Positions 33,501 to 45,028 of a DNA stretch of 64,000 bases are shown here, piece after piece (positions within the stretch are counted from its first letter, which is position 1; the number at the start of each line of letters is the position of its first letter). This stretch comes from Clytia hemisphaerica (taxonomy: Eukaryota; Cnidaria; Hydrozoa; Leptothecata; Clytiidae). Made by a program: the position numbers and the translations under genes. Where the stretch lies: contig CACVBU010000185.1 of assembly GCA_902728285.1 (NCBI GenBank), positions 1,110,845 to 1,174,844 of the forward strand. Direction: 5' to 3'. Under the pieces are notes generated by a model. The model saw only the letters and a list, made by a program, of their open reading frames with translations. It did no database searches and had not been told where the DNA came from.

Positions 33501-35823
33501 TTTGACCAGGGAAGAAAATGAAATTATTTTCACTTTCAATTTTTATCACAATAGACCCAGAGGATGGAATAGAAATTGAAATGGTTGAACATTATGAAAA
33601 AGAAGAACAACCACAAGTACGTCAACAACCGAATGCCTCAAGTAAGTATTTGTTAAAGGGGCCCCTCGCTTGTTTGTGATCTTTATGAAATCAAATTATA
33701 TTGGTGGGGGTGGTCCTCTAACAGCATATTCAAAGAACATAAAACTTACTGCTAGTTCCTGTAGAGATATCGAAAAATTCCTCTGAAAACAGTATGGCGT
33801 CTCCGTCTGACTGAAAGCAACACAACCAGGGCTCATTGGGAGTTCTGAAGCCGATATCGATTCTCCATAAACCCGCAACTCGACTCCAAGCAAAGGGTTT
33901 TTCTTAGGAGAAGAGCGCGGATTCTAGACTGTTCGAACCAGAGCTGGCCTCTACACTCGTCCTCTAATTTTCCGGTACATTTGTGTCGACAACTTGGTGT
34001 GACAAGAGCGCGAGAATATACGAAGGCCTTCAGAAGCCATTTGAAATTTCTGGAAGTTGAGTGAACATCAAAATTTATAATTTGTAATTATGGAGCGAAG
34101 AAAGAGTTTTGCGTGCTAATACTTTGGGAAGTTGCTTTTCATATGATTATGAAGTGAGTGTCTTGTTATCATTTTTAAGCGAGGGGTCCCTTTAACCGAT
34201 CACTTGCGCTGTCCAAGAGGCTATGCAATAGTTTTTTTTCGAAGGAATGCTTGGTCTTTTTTTCCTCGTTATTTCACGATAAAACCAACTATTATCGGTC
34301 TTTCTATGGAGTTGGGTTAACAAAAGTAATACTAAGTAACAAGTTTTCTCAGTAAAGCACTCACTGATCAGTTAGTATTGTTTTATTTCAAAGTGTTAAA
34401 GAGATGCAAATATTACTTTTTCTACAATCTGACTTCGTTATCCACAACAAGCTTCGAAATTTTGAATTAGTTTTTAGGGCTACATTACACCCCTGCCTCT
34501 GTAACCCAGTGGGTATCAGAAAGCTAACTTAAATTCAAAAATTTCAAACCAGCTAGGTTACGTCAAACGATTAGGTTTTGGGCGAAAAAATTTGTTGTGT
34601 TTGTGACTGCAATTGGAACGGGTCCCAGTGGGTCGTCACACCCTCATTAGAAAAGTAAAGCATAGAATGATGAATTTATTTTAGGTGAACCAGATCTTCC
34701 TTATCAGCTGACGTCAAAGGTTGGTAAATGCTTTTATCGTGTGATGGGGATGAGTGAGCAAGTCCGGCAGTTCGACAAGCACCACATGTTGTTTAAGCAA
34801 TACAGGTACGAGACTATCTACAATCAGTGCCATAACATATTGGCACTTTTGGCTAATTTACCATTTTTCGAAAATTGAAGTTCGAGCGAGAATGTCAATT
34901 TCGGGCCTTCAACTTTGATTTCAACGATTATTTCGATCCAAGAGGGATTTATTGATTTCTAGGCTATATTTCAACCCCTACTGGACCACTTTTGAACTTT
35001 TGGATCCTCAGATCCTAAAGGTTCTTAAGTCTAGCGTTAATACTCTACCCTTTCGAACCTACTTTAGAGCACTTGCAAAACGATTGTGGTTTCAAAACAC
35101 CCCGGTGGATTTCCTTTTTGTGCCAAGTATTTCGTCACCAATTGTAGGTGGAAATTTCGCGAACCACCAAAAAGGAGTTTGCGCTTACCTATGAGAATCC
35201 GATTTTTTGCCGCCGCTGTTTTAAATAATCAATGTTCGCGTTATCTATCCCAGTGCTTAGCTATTCGAATCCGACAGAAATGCACAACTTTGAAATATTG
35301 ATTTTCTTGCCCTTCTTTTTCCAATGCCTAACTTTAGTCTGTTTCTTGAGAATTCTCAGGCTTGGCATATATGAAATTTGCAAGTTTTTCGATGAAATTT
35401 ATATCACGGGCTCTTCTAAAAACATACGACATGTCATACAAACCTGGTTCCGAAAATATTTTTAAAGAAATAAGCTATACAATTTATGTTGCGTTTTTTT
35501 TGGCCCACTCGGTAATTCAAAATGCTGGTCGGTCAAATATGATATTCCGGCCCTTAAATTCTGTTACAATTATAAGGAAGTCTTACTTTTCTTACAGGTA
35601 AGATTCTTCAAAGAACATTTGCAGCAATATTATCAATTCTGTCAGCAGTCAAATAATCCAAATTTACAAAGATTCTACAAGCACCTTGGAGCAATGGGAG
35701 AAAGAATTCTTTTCCATCAATGCCCGTGAACCTGATTTTTCAGATATGCCTGTTGACATCAAAGACACCATGACGAGAAGGAATAATGCAAAATCACTGA
35801 TAAACCAGTGGAATATTAACTAA
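30553..35823 (+). CDS. 5'-truncated paralogue of the 16-exon gene
   Basis: Exons (plus): 30553-30622 (tentative), 30750-31286, 31484-31578, 31926-32098, 32306-32381, 32536-32718, 33555-33641, 34685-34805. A last piece ends at 35821-35823. Phases agree for all but the last junction, where a TAA follows the acceptor. The 30750 exon has PLHDIKGHVRNVW, RGSNYRLS, TESEERIFGN and DSVRDVS, matching LHTMAGHIKNIY, RGCDYRLS, NVENEERQFN and PENVLVN of the gene at 9.8-16.4 kb. The next exons parallel its VWKEV and SKCWTKCL segments. The part holding the first two acidic motifs (WHDSS, GDGPACQ) is absent upstream, so this copy cannot have the full putative active site. I found no CTCGACG-type ends around it. 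Confidence 0.65.
32790..33500. repeat. Degenerate AAGATTCTTT-type repeats in an intron
   Basis: Many variants of AAGGATTCTTTAAAGATT and its reverse complement cluster here in the intron 32719-33554 of the paralogue. They can pair with one another. No gene. Confidence 0.55.
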
Positions 35824-36204
35824 TCGTTTTTACTGTACTGTAGCGCATTTCAATTCAATCAATGTCAGTATGTTAGTTCTATTTTTCCCAGCGTTTTCAG
35901 TAATTTTATCCAATTCTTAACACAAAAGTCTATTATTTTTTACAGGCATTTCCATCATACTGAATTCTTTTGGTGTGCAATTATACCTGACTGTTATCGG
36001 TGACAAGAAAATTTGCGCGCACAGTGTTTTCCAGGCAAAGACCCCTCTTAAAATATTTTAAAATGTCAATACAGAAGGGGACGTTTCAAAATAAACCCCC
36101 GGATTAATGAAGGATTTCCTCTGATAATTTATCTTGCATAAATTAGCTCTCAACAAATAAATCTATTTTTCTCATTGCCAGATACAAAATGACCATTGTC
36201 TCAG

Positions 36205-36816
36205 AGGAAATCCCTTGACTATTTAAGATCACCACGCCCAATATTCACTCTATATACTATACGGCTAAGTCATGGAGAACAAGAATTTTACGCTTTTCCA
36301 TCGAGATTCAAATGGCCTTCGCAAGGAATTCAATTTGCGAAAATGCCATGCTACGAAGTCAAGGCTGGCAATGATTTTCAAAGTAAGCATATCCTTCTTT
36401 TTAATGTGTTAACTAAGACTATAAATATGGTTTTTGCGAAATGGAGCCAAAAGTATGCGATAATAAAAACTATACTGATTTTGGGATTCACTATTTTGTT
36501 ACATATTGCCAAAACTTTAAAATGTTTGTTTCCAAAAGGGTTGCTGGCTTTAAACATGCATGCTAAAAAGACACTATAATTGTCCAAATATGTTCTCTCG
36601 TTTTCAGCTCGAGCCAATCATCGTATTTCTTACTGAGGAATTTCATGGTCCAGCAGAATTTCCCGAGAATGATGGAACGTTCAACGTTCTAAACGATGCG
36701 ATGGATGAAACATCCTTCCGGGTTCACGACGTTGAGTTAGGCCGAAATTCAAGTAACAGAGAACCTGTAGAAGAAGCTCCCAAGCCTGGTGCTTTTCGTC
36801 GCTTTCAATTGAATGG
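36205..36816 (+). pseudogene. First exons of a RING-finger gene, with a frame break
   Basis: Exon 36205-36382 (acceptor TTGTCTCAG, donor GTAAGC) reads RKSLDYLRSPRP, GEQEFYAFPSRFKWPSQGIQ and MPCYEVKAGNDFQ. Exon 36608-36816 reads LEPIIVFLTEEFHGPAEFPE, then NVLNDAMDETSFRVHDVELG, and ends in phase 2 at GTGAGT. The two exons do not join in frame. The alternative frame after the acceptor gives RANHRI before a stop, so about one base has been lost near 36620. The phase-2 end matches the next exon at 42422 beyond the inserted transposon, so the pieces belong to one gene. Confidence 0.5.
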
Positions 36817-37781
36817 GTGAGTGATAATTTTCTTTTTGTAAGGTTTGGCGAGGATGCACGTAAATCCCATGTGTTTCCTGAATAAAGCGGCAATCCCCCC
36901 ATGGGGGTACTAGGTTTGCGATCGAGGGGAGGGGTATCATAGTGTGCACCCCCCCCCCACTCTGCAGGGGGGGTTTGGATTTTTGGGTCCAAAACAGCCA
37001 GGTGGGAGTCTGAAATTTTGGACTTTCAGGTGGGGGAAATAGGTTGAGGTGGGACTAGAAATCTTTAGGTGGGACTCTTATGGAAATCTTGAAAGAAAAA
37101 TTATTTTAAATTTTAGATTTTTACATATTTGTCTTTGAATCCTGTAATCTGTTTTTCATTGAAAATTCCCCTAACTTTTTATTGGAATTTTCATTCCAAA
37201 CTGCCCGAAGTGCCAACTGTTTGCCAATCAAATATGCAAAAAAGTTGGCCTTCATAAGGCAAAAATTATGCTTTAAACGAGTCATTCGAAAGTTCGAAAG
37301 AGTCTGCAAAGCCAATTAAAATCATTCTATTCTTCATACACGTTAGTTGTATGATAATTAGAATTCATTGCATATTTGTTTTGATGTGGTATCATTTCAA
37401 TCTTTACTATTACTTTTTGCTCTCTTCATTGATAAACTGGAGAAACCAAACCAAGCCAGCGTCTGTCTGTGTGTGGTTTAACTTCAAAAGAACCATTTTT
37501 TCCATTTCGTAACTTCTCTACCATCTTTGTTTTTATTTTGGAAATCCGAATCGTTTCCCGATTTTAGTTCGATTCATTTCCCGATTATAATTCGAATCTT
37601 TCGCGCCAAAAAAGGGGTACATATAGACAAAATAGAATGCTGTAGTTTTGCTTCTTTCTGAAATTACTGTTTAGTCTTTCTGAGCTTTCTTATAGAAAAA
37701 GGCTTGTGAAGAAAAAAGGTGAGAGCAATAAAATGAAGTATTGTTGAGTTTATCTTTTGTTTTTTCTAGAAAGAAAGAAAA

Positions 37782-40526
37782 ATGTCAAGTGATAAAAAGA
37801 CAGTAAAAAAAAGAGCATCTTGCTTCGGTTTTAACCGTGAAAACATGGTAGAATCACTAGCCAAAATTGAAAAACGTCGAATAATGTGGCGTAAAGTTGA
37901 GTCAAGAACTTTGGTTATGACAATCTTGATGCAAAAATTCAGTCACACGAGTGGCGTTGAAACGATTATCAAGCACCTTTGTCCTTGGGGAATGAAAGAG
38001 GCAATGACCTCACTGTTTACAGAGCCGCGTTGTCTCAACAAACAGGCTTTGCCGAACAAACTAAAAGAAGAACACCCCTTGCTAACATCAGACACGTATG
38101 ATAAAACAGATTGGGGGATAACTGTTTCAAATGCAGGCCCCTTAAAACCAGAGAAATACTATCGACTTTATTGTAATCACTGCGAAAAGGAATTGTTGCC
38201 CGGATTATTGAATGAAAATGCTAAAGGACTTGGGGAAACGAAGAATCTAAATGGCTTAATTAACAATTGGGACATACTCAAAATCCCCAAGAAAAAGATT
38301 GATTATGTTGGATGTTTTCTCCCATGGAAGGAGGATATTCAAGCAGGACCAAACTCACGCAAATTCATACGGGACCCTTCAGAACATCCCAAAACAAGTC
38401 ACATTTACACTTTTGATGAAAATTCCAGCAATACCAAGCTTAAGAGACAAGCAACTCTACCACAGATGACTAACAAACCACCACCTACAAAAGTCATTGT
38501 CCTTGATAAGGAAGAAGGTCCGTCCAAGCAATCAACAATTTCTGCTAAGACATCAAAAAAGCACTTGAAGCAAGGAACATTGGACAAAACCCTTGGTGTC
38601 ATTCCTTTGAAGGGAAAAACCGAAAATTTGGCACATCTAAGGGCCAAAAGTTACTGTTTATCAATCGTTCACAAAGGAGTTGGCAAAGCAATATCTGAGA
38701 AGACTATTATTGATATGTATCAATCAGGTTATGAGGGACAACGTCTTTTTCGCTCCGAAGTTGAAAAGGAAATCTTAACAAAATACCCAGCTGCCGCTAA
38801 AGCCATCCCCTCAGTTGTCAAAGTCCAGCTCAATTCTCACAACATTGAGTCCGCAGAAAAAGCCATTCTTGAATCCTATAAACATGCTGATGAGAAATCT
38901 GTGTATCGTACACTTGAAACTTCTCCCTATTTTTCGCTGATGCATGACAGAATATCAAAATTTTCAGTGGAATATAACGGTGTGTATCTCAGAGGATTGG
39001 ACGGAAATCACCACCCAATCAATGTCCCATATTGTCTGTCTAAAATGAAGGTACTTTATGTTTTCTTTGCACTATTTACAAATTTACTCTTTCTCAATAA
39101 AACACGTAAGTACATGCTTTGGTGTTTCTTTACAACCTTCCAAATTGTATTTTGACAGTCCATTCAAAATTTATGATATACATTGAATACATTGCATTGA
39201 TACATGGTGAAATAGAGTAATCTTCTATCTTTGTTACTTTCAGGTTGGTGTGACTGGCTTTGATACAGCCGAAGAAATTATTTCGAACGTGGCAAAGATA
39301 TCTGGAGAATCGAAAAATGCTCATGGAGAAATACTGAAAGCCTTTGAAGAAGAGAACAAGGGAAATCCAAACTACATTGCCCCTACCCCGCCACACTACT
39401 TCAAGATGGGCACCCTTTCGAGCTGTGAGTTCCAAACGAAATCAATCAATATTCAAGTTCACGACCGATTTCCTATTGGTAACATTGGTGATGGAGTGGC
39501 AGTTAACAACAAGGCAGCAAGGGTCTTGCGTCAACTCTATGGTTTCATGTCACCTGATTTTCGATGTACAGCCCATACTGCATCTGGCTCAATCAAAAGA
39601 TTGGCCAATTCTAAAACAATGAATGTAAGTGAAGTAACCACCTGCTATGAGACACTTCGAACTGTTATCAAACATTTCGAAAGTAGTGTGAAGAATAAAG
39701 AATTGTTGGACGATGCAATGGCAATTCTTGAAATGACACCTCTCCACCTAATATCTTGGTGCCCCCTTGGTGCCAAACCCGAATGGCACACTTCCTGAAA
39801 TCTTGTAATGTGTTCAATGACATGATTGCAGCAGTTTATGATACAATGTACACGAAAGGTATTAGAGTGGATGAAAGGGACTTACTATTCAGCCCTACGA
39901 ATGTCTACATAGTCAAGCTTATGGCTGATCTTCAACCTATTTCCGACATAAACTTTCTTCGTGAAGCAGAAGCAGTTTCTGAGGTAGCTATTATGTAATT
40001 TTCATTGAAAGTTTTTCTTCATGTTTTTGCTTGTGGGAATATTCACGTCTAATCAACAGTCTGCACCTTTTGATAGAAATTCTGTTTTTTTATTCAATGG
40101 AGAAAAAAGTAATTTTAAAAATCATTGCTTTCTCTCTTTATAGGTCTACAACCTCTCGAACTCCTTTGCTGACAAGCTTGATGAACAGTTTTTGACACCT
40201 AAGGCTGACGATTTTCACAAAGGGCTGAAGTTTGCTAAGCCAATGGGAACTTGATCGGATCAACAAATTGTGGTGAAAACAAGCACACAATGATTTTAAA
40301 TCACCCCCACAAGCGTTCTCGGGGCCTCACTGAGGATGAAAGGTTGGTAAAATTGAAAAATGATTTACTTAATGTCAAAGAGAGGATCAGAACCAACATT
40401 GTAGAAAATGTAAGATCATCACAGTGCGATAAAGAAACTTTCTACTATTCTTGGTCAGGCCTTGATCTTAAATTGAAATTGTCTACTGCACAAAGGAGAG
40501 AGCGATTGAATGATCTGGTCTCATGA
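37782..40526 (+). pseudogene. hAT-like transposase gene, three exons, two frame lesions
   Basis: Exons are 37782-39050 (423 codons, ATG after TTTTTTCTAG), 39244-39983 and 40144-40526. The N-terminal half has YCNHCEKELLPG (a zinc-binding-like pair), a Lys-rich linker and SPYFSLMHDRISKF followed by VEYNGVYLRGLDG. Exon 2 gives IGDGVAVNNKAARVL, FRCTAHTASGSIKRL and a TRMAHFLKSC block resembling the hAT C..H and RW-type motifs. Frames break twice. An 11-nt tandem duplication (TTGGTGCCCCC at about 39757-39775) disrupts exon 2; without it the exon is exactly 243 codons. One base is missing at about 40254 in exon 3. The intact protein would be about 793 residues. The last motif of the catalytic triad is not evident. 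Confidence 0.6.
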
Positions 40527-41568
40527 AAAACGAGATTATTTTACATAGGTATCATATTTCTTCTGGCTCCATTTCAAAAAGATATAATGTATTATATTTT
40601 AGACACCTTTCTTCTAACAGTTCTTTGGTTTTGTTTCTAGTTTTTAGTCTTTTTTAGACTAATGAATCTTACTAAATAGTCCTTTCTTTGACCAAAATTA
40701 ATTCAAAGAAATTGATAACAAAGCCCCTTTTTGGTTTCCACTCTGTAAATAGATAGTCTGGTGACCTTTATGTGTTTATGCAGTGTTTTTAAAAAGATGT
40801 TGATATTTGTTTATATTTATTATCACATAGTATATATATTCTTCTTCATCAGGTTATACCTGTCCTAATTTAGTATGAAAATAAATTTTGTTTTGCTTTA
40901 GATTTCTAATCGATCATGTTCTTAGTTAAGGTTCCCAGATGAAAATCTATTATTAAAAATGAAATACTTTACTTGGTAGGAAAAGATATTCTAATTTTTC
41001 TTTTAATTTCTGAATCATGACTGATATCAAGATTTCACTCCGAGCTCGTGACCCATGTACTACAAGTTCTAGATGACTAGAGCTAGATAACTCTAAGAAA
41101 CTAGTTTAAACTGTAAGGTAGCTGGCACGTATGATCAATCTCTTTCATCAGTCTGAAACTAATAAATTACTAAACTTTGTTTTTGTTTCATTTTTTTTCT
41201 ATAAAGTTTACCTTTATGATTTTAAGAATTCTTTAAAAATATTCCAAAGCATATATAGGTTTTAATATTTTTGTTGAGTTTTTGATTCTTGTTAACCTTA
41301 GGTTACAAGACTTGAAGGATTGATAAAGAACTCTGCATTAAAAACTTAAATTCATATCACAGTTTGTTGTTGTTGAATTGAATTGCTTTACATTTCCTAT
41401 CCGTGAACAAGTAAAAATTGAAGGGGAGGTCAGCACATCGAAATTTGGTAATTAAAAAATTTTTATTAAATAAAATCCCTATTTTAGATGGGACTTGGAA
41501 AGTAAACTATCAGGTGGGAGTTTCTCAAGTAATGGGACCTGAAATTTTAGGTGGGACCTTGACCCCCC
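40527..41568. other. 3' non-coding part of the hAT-like element
   Basis: I see nothing coding. AT-rich, with subterminal AGGTGGGA words at the end. Confidence 0.4.
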
Positions 41569-41584
41569 TGCACACTATGGGTAT

Positions 41585-42421
41585 GTGCTAAATAGAGGGG
41601 GTTGTACTTTTACGGTGTGACAGGATTGGCCCTTTTTAGTACGGTATTACGGGATTTGACGAAAAAATAGACTGGAAAACGGTATTTTAAAATCAGACGG
41701 TGACGGTATTTGGCCTTATTTTTTGTTATCATGCCGGCATTTGAACCTGCACAAACTTACAAACCGGTGTTATTATTTTTTTTAATTTTTGGGATTCCGG
41801 GATTTAGCAGAGATTTTGACGGGAAAACGGTATTTCGAACCCCTTCAAACCCCCCTCTCTTAATATTCAAAATTAACCCTTAGAGAAAAAATTAGATATT
41901 TTTGTGACCCTTTGAGAGATTTTTGCCAAAATTCTGGGCGAATTTCGCTAAATCTTGAAGGATTTTATCCAAATTTCGGTCAAAATTTCCAAAACTCGTG
42001 ACCTTTTGAGAAGGTTTGGAAAAGTTAGGGTAGTTTTATGTTATATTATATTAGATCAAAGAATGATTTTTTAAAATTATAGTTTATACCATCTTGGAGT
42101 ATTTATCCTTTTTCGACAAACCCCTTCAATTTTGAATAATTTGAGAAACGCGAAAGCAAAGGAGGAAACTTTCCCAGGTAGACACTTCTATGTAATGTTG
42201 CTAATTCAAGTTACGAAATTTTGTTGTAAGAACTTTCACGGTGATTCTTTAAAATTTATAAAGTTATTGCTAAATCAGCAGCAAATCCAAGCAAAAAATT
42301 GTTTGAGAAAACTTGGAGTTTTAATTTCTTACCTGGCAAAAAGATTCGTGAGAAAGGATCAAAGTTTCTGCCTTTAATTTAGTTTAGGGCACAACTAATT
42401 ACTAACTACTATTTTTTTCAG
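41585..42421. other. Intron remainder of the RING gene
   Basis: No gene. Contains repeated ACGGTATT words (41639-41840) that suggest an old repeat. Ends in a good acceptor ATTTTTTTCAG. Confidence 0.4.
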
Positions 42422-44285
42422 CGCATCACGTTCAGGTCCAACAGCAAAAAGAGTTGTCCATTTTTTGAAAATTACATTGGCGACGTATCGACACGGAAAA
42501 ATTGGTAAGAGTGCTGCAAATTGAGATGTTTTATATTAATTTACAACAGTATTTATTTATTTTCCCTTTACCTTTCTTCTTTGAAAGAAAATTTAGCTTT
42601 TCTTAAAATTAAAGCAAACGAAAAAGGTTGGCTACTGCTTATAATATAATTTCAGCCTGCTAACCGTACTGGGAAGTTGTTCAGGGGGCGTGAACCTTGA
42701 TTTTCTTGTTGTCCAGTCCACTTGTTCAATAAATTTCGCATTCCAAAGATAAAGATGTCTACCCTGTCATAATATGAGATGATAATGGTATTCAAATTTT
42801 AATGATGAATTTGCATTGCTCCAAGTTATGTTAACATTCAGCCTAACTTTTGCAGAATTTAACTTATATCGATTTCGAAATGTTTTTTCATAGATTTGCA
42901 CTTGCGACAAAAAGTCCTGACAATAACAGAACAAAATGCAAATGTAGATGCTTTGACCATCAAAGTCCGTGAGGCATTCGGAGATGAGAACTTGATTCTC
43001 GTGCAGGCCAATGGATTGCGCTTCGAGCCATCCGAAGCGACTAGTGGTAAGAAGTTAAAAATAAAATATGTTGTAACATTACAGAACTTGAATCTAAATA
43101 CTATTTTGAGTTTATGGAAAATATATTTACTAGTGGAATACAATCTTTCAAAGGAAATTCACTGACAAATTTGGTTGAAATATACAATAACTCCTAACAC
43201 TTTCAAAAAGCATGCAAAATTACATCAATTGTTGGGGAACATTCGAACATTGAATTTAAGCTACAAAATCTCCCAGAATCAAGCTCCAAAATGATGATTA
43301 TTCTTTAAGTGAAGTTTCTTATAGGAAGCATAGGCCTGTGAATCAGACTGGTTGATATTGCGGGTCACAATATGGGTTAATAGATTCAGAAATTTATTTT
43401 CTTGTCCGACGAATTAGACGTTCATTAAAAAAGCGTTTTTAGCCGACGAAGTTTAGAATTAATCATATTTTGCTGTTGTTCTAAACAATGGTAGAGGGTC
43501 ATCGATTTCAAGTGAAATATTTATTTTTCAGAGTTGTAATATTGGAAAATAAGTTCTCGCAAAGTATTTGCCATTCCAGAAAGAGAATTCCACCAAAACA
43601 TGCCGTCTTCTTCAAGCAGACCGACAACATCGAAAAAAAGAAGATCCAACATAGATACAGGTGAATTGGCTGGTAAGTTGAGTTTATTACTCTTATTGTT
43701 AGGAATACTCCAATTATTTTTATTTAATCGCATCAACTACAATGTAAACACCGTAAAATTTCCTGCGAATTTCTTTGATAATTTGAACAATCTACTTCTT
43801 CTACTGGCATATGATGATAACTTTTCTGACAGTTTCTGACAGTTTATGAATGATATCTGATCTATTGTCTATATGAGTTTATTAACAGTTTTACAAGGGT
43901 GTACAAGGATGCGCGTAATGAACAATACAACATCGTTTTACATCTTATTACAGATCTATTTGGAGAAAGATTGGCGAAGTTAGAATCTTTAAACGTTTCA
44001 CCAAGTACAACATCAACATCGAATTCAGCTGCAGCTATCAATGCTTTCAATGATGCAGTCAATGACGCTTTCCACTGCGTTATTTGTGCAGATCTGTCCA
44101 AGCCACCAGTATCGTTATCTTCGTGTTGTATGAGAATTGTCGGGTGTGCGGCGTGTGTGGAACGTTGGCATGTGAATCATGCAAACTGCCCACACTGTGG
44201 TGTCAACGATTGCACCATTACAAGTCTACATTGCTTCGCCACTATGTTGGAAAAACTCGTGAACTTTAAATTTAAACGACATTGA
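42422..44285 (+). CDS. RING-finger protein, 3' exons
   Basis: Exons are 42422-42504, 42894-43046, 43580-43660 (or to 43672, where GCTG/GTAAGT is the stronger donor) and 43954-44285. All are GT-AG with agreeing phases and end at a TGA. The last exon has a RING-like domain: HCVICADLSKPPVSLSSCC, then CAACVERWH and NCPHCG. This matches C-x2-C ... C ... C-x2-C ... C-x2-C. It would be a small E3 ubiquitin-ligase-like protein of cytoplasm or nucleus, inferred from the domain only. The preceding exons carry ATYRHGKIDLHLRQ and VREAFGDENLILVQANGLRF, and a Ser/Lys-rich PSSSSRPTTSKKRRSN. Upstream exons at 36.2-36.8 kb are separated by the 4.6-kb transposon. Confidence 0.6.
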
Positions 44286-45020
44286 ACTTGACACATTTGG
44301 GACAATGCCTGATTTTGCTTTCCTCTTGTATTTTTATTTTGTTATTTTTCTACATGAAAAACTATAACCAAGAAAGTTTCTTGCTATATAATCTACTCTT
44401 CTTATAATAATAATTTGTTTGTTATTTTCACTTTTCAAGCTATCAGAGAAAATCCCATAACAAAGTCAAGGGAAACCCATTTTGAAAAACAAACGCCGGA
44501 CCACAATTATTTACTATAGAGATTAAGTTAATTCAAGGAATCTTTCGAGAAGTACGGTCCTGCTTTTTATTAGATTTCGATGTTGGTACTTTATTACACT
44601 TTCAGTTTGTCGGTTTGTCATGAGTAAAATGAAATTATGATATTAGTTGGAAAATAGTATTTTTACAACATCAGAATACTATAAAATATTTCATATTGCT
44701 TGATCATACATTGATTTCTGAATTTTATCATAGCTTTCACTTCGACTGTAGGTATCAATATAGGATCAACTTTCCAATCGGTTTTTTGGTGCTTCAAGAA
44801 AACTTCAATCAGCGCTGAGTCAGCAGAAACTGATTGGAAAGTTGAGCATATTTTTAAAAAGTCGCTGCTAAGTATAGTCCAGGAGCTGGAGCTCAACTAC
44901 TTTTTGCCTTTACTAATTCTGATGGGGGGAAAGTAGATTACATTCAAATCAGAAAGCAAAGGTAGTATACGGCAGATTTTCTGACTAGCAGAACTAGGCT
45001 AAGTATGGCAATATTTTGGA
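44286..45020. other. Intergenic stretch with a hairpin
   Basis: I see no gene. CAACTTTCCAATCGGTTTTTT (about 44768) is mirrored by AAACTGATTGGAAAGTTG (about 44828-44845), a roughly 78-bp hairpin-like unit. Confidence 0.45.
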
Positions 45021-45028
45021 CCTATTTC

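Larger units (their letters stand above)
36938..41579 (+). mobile_element. 4.6-kb TIR element with hAT-like transposase gene
   Basis: The left end is CATAGTGTGCA (36938-36948). The right end is its exact inverse TGCACACTATG (41569-41579), followed inside by a run of C/G. GGTAT is duplicated on both sides (36933-36937, 41580-41584). The words AGGTGGGA or CAGGTGGG are repeated near both ends (about 37000-37080 and 41512-41560) in the same orientation, like subterminal binding sites. The left end carries an extra C-tract of about 18 bp relative to the right. It encloses the gene at 37782-40526 and lies in the intron between RING-gene exons 36608-36816 and 42422-42504. The 5-bp duplication is unusual for hAT (8 bp), so the superfamily is tentative. 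Confidence 0.6.
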
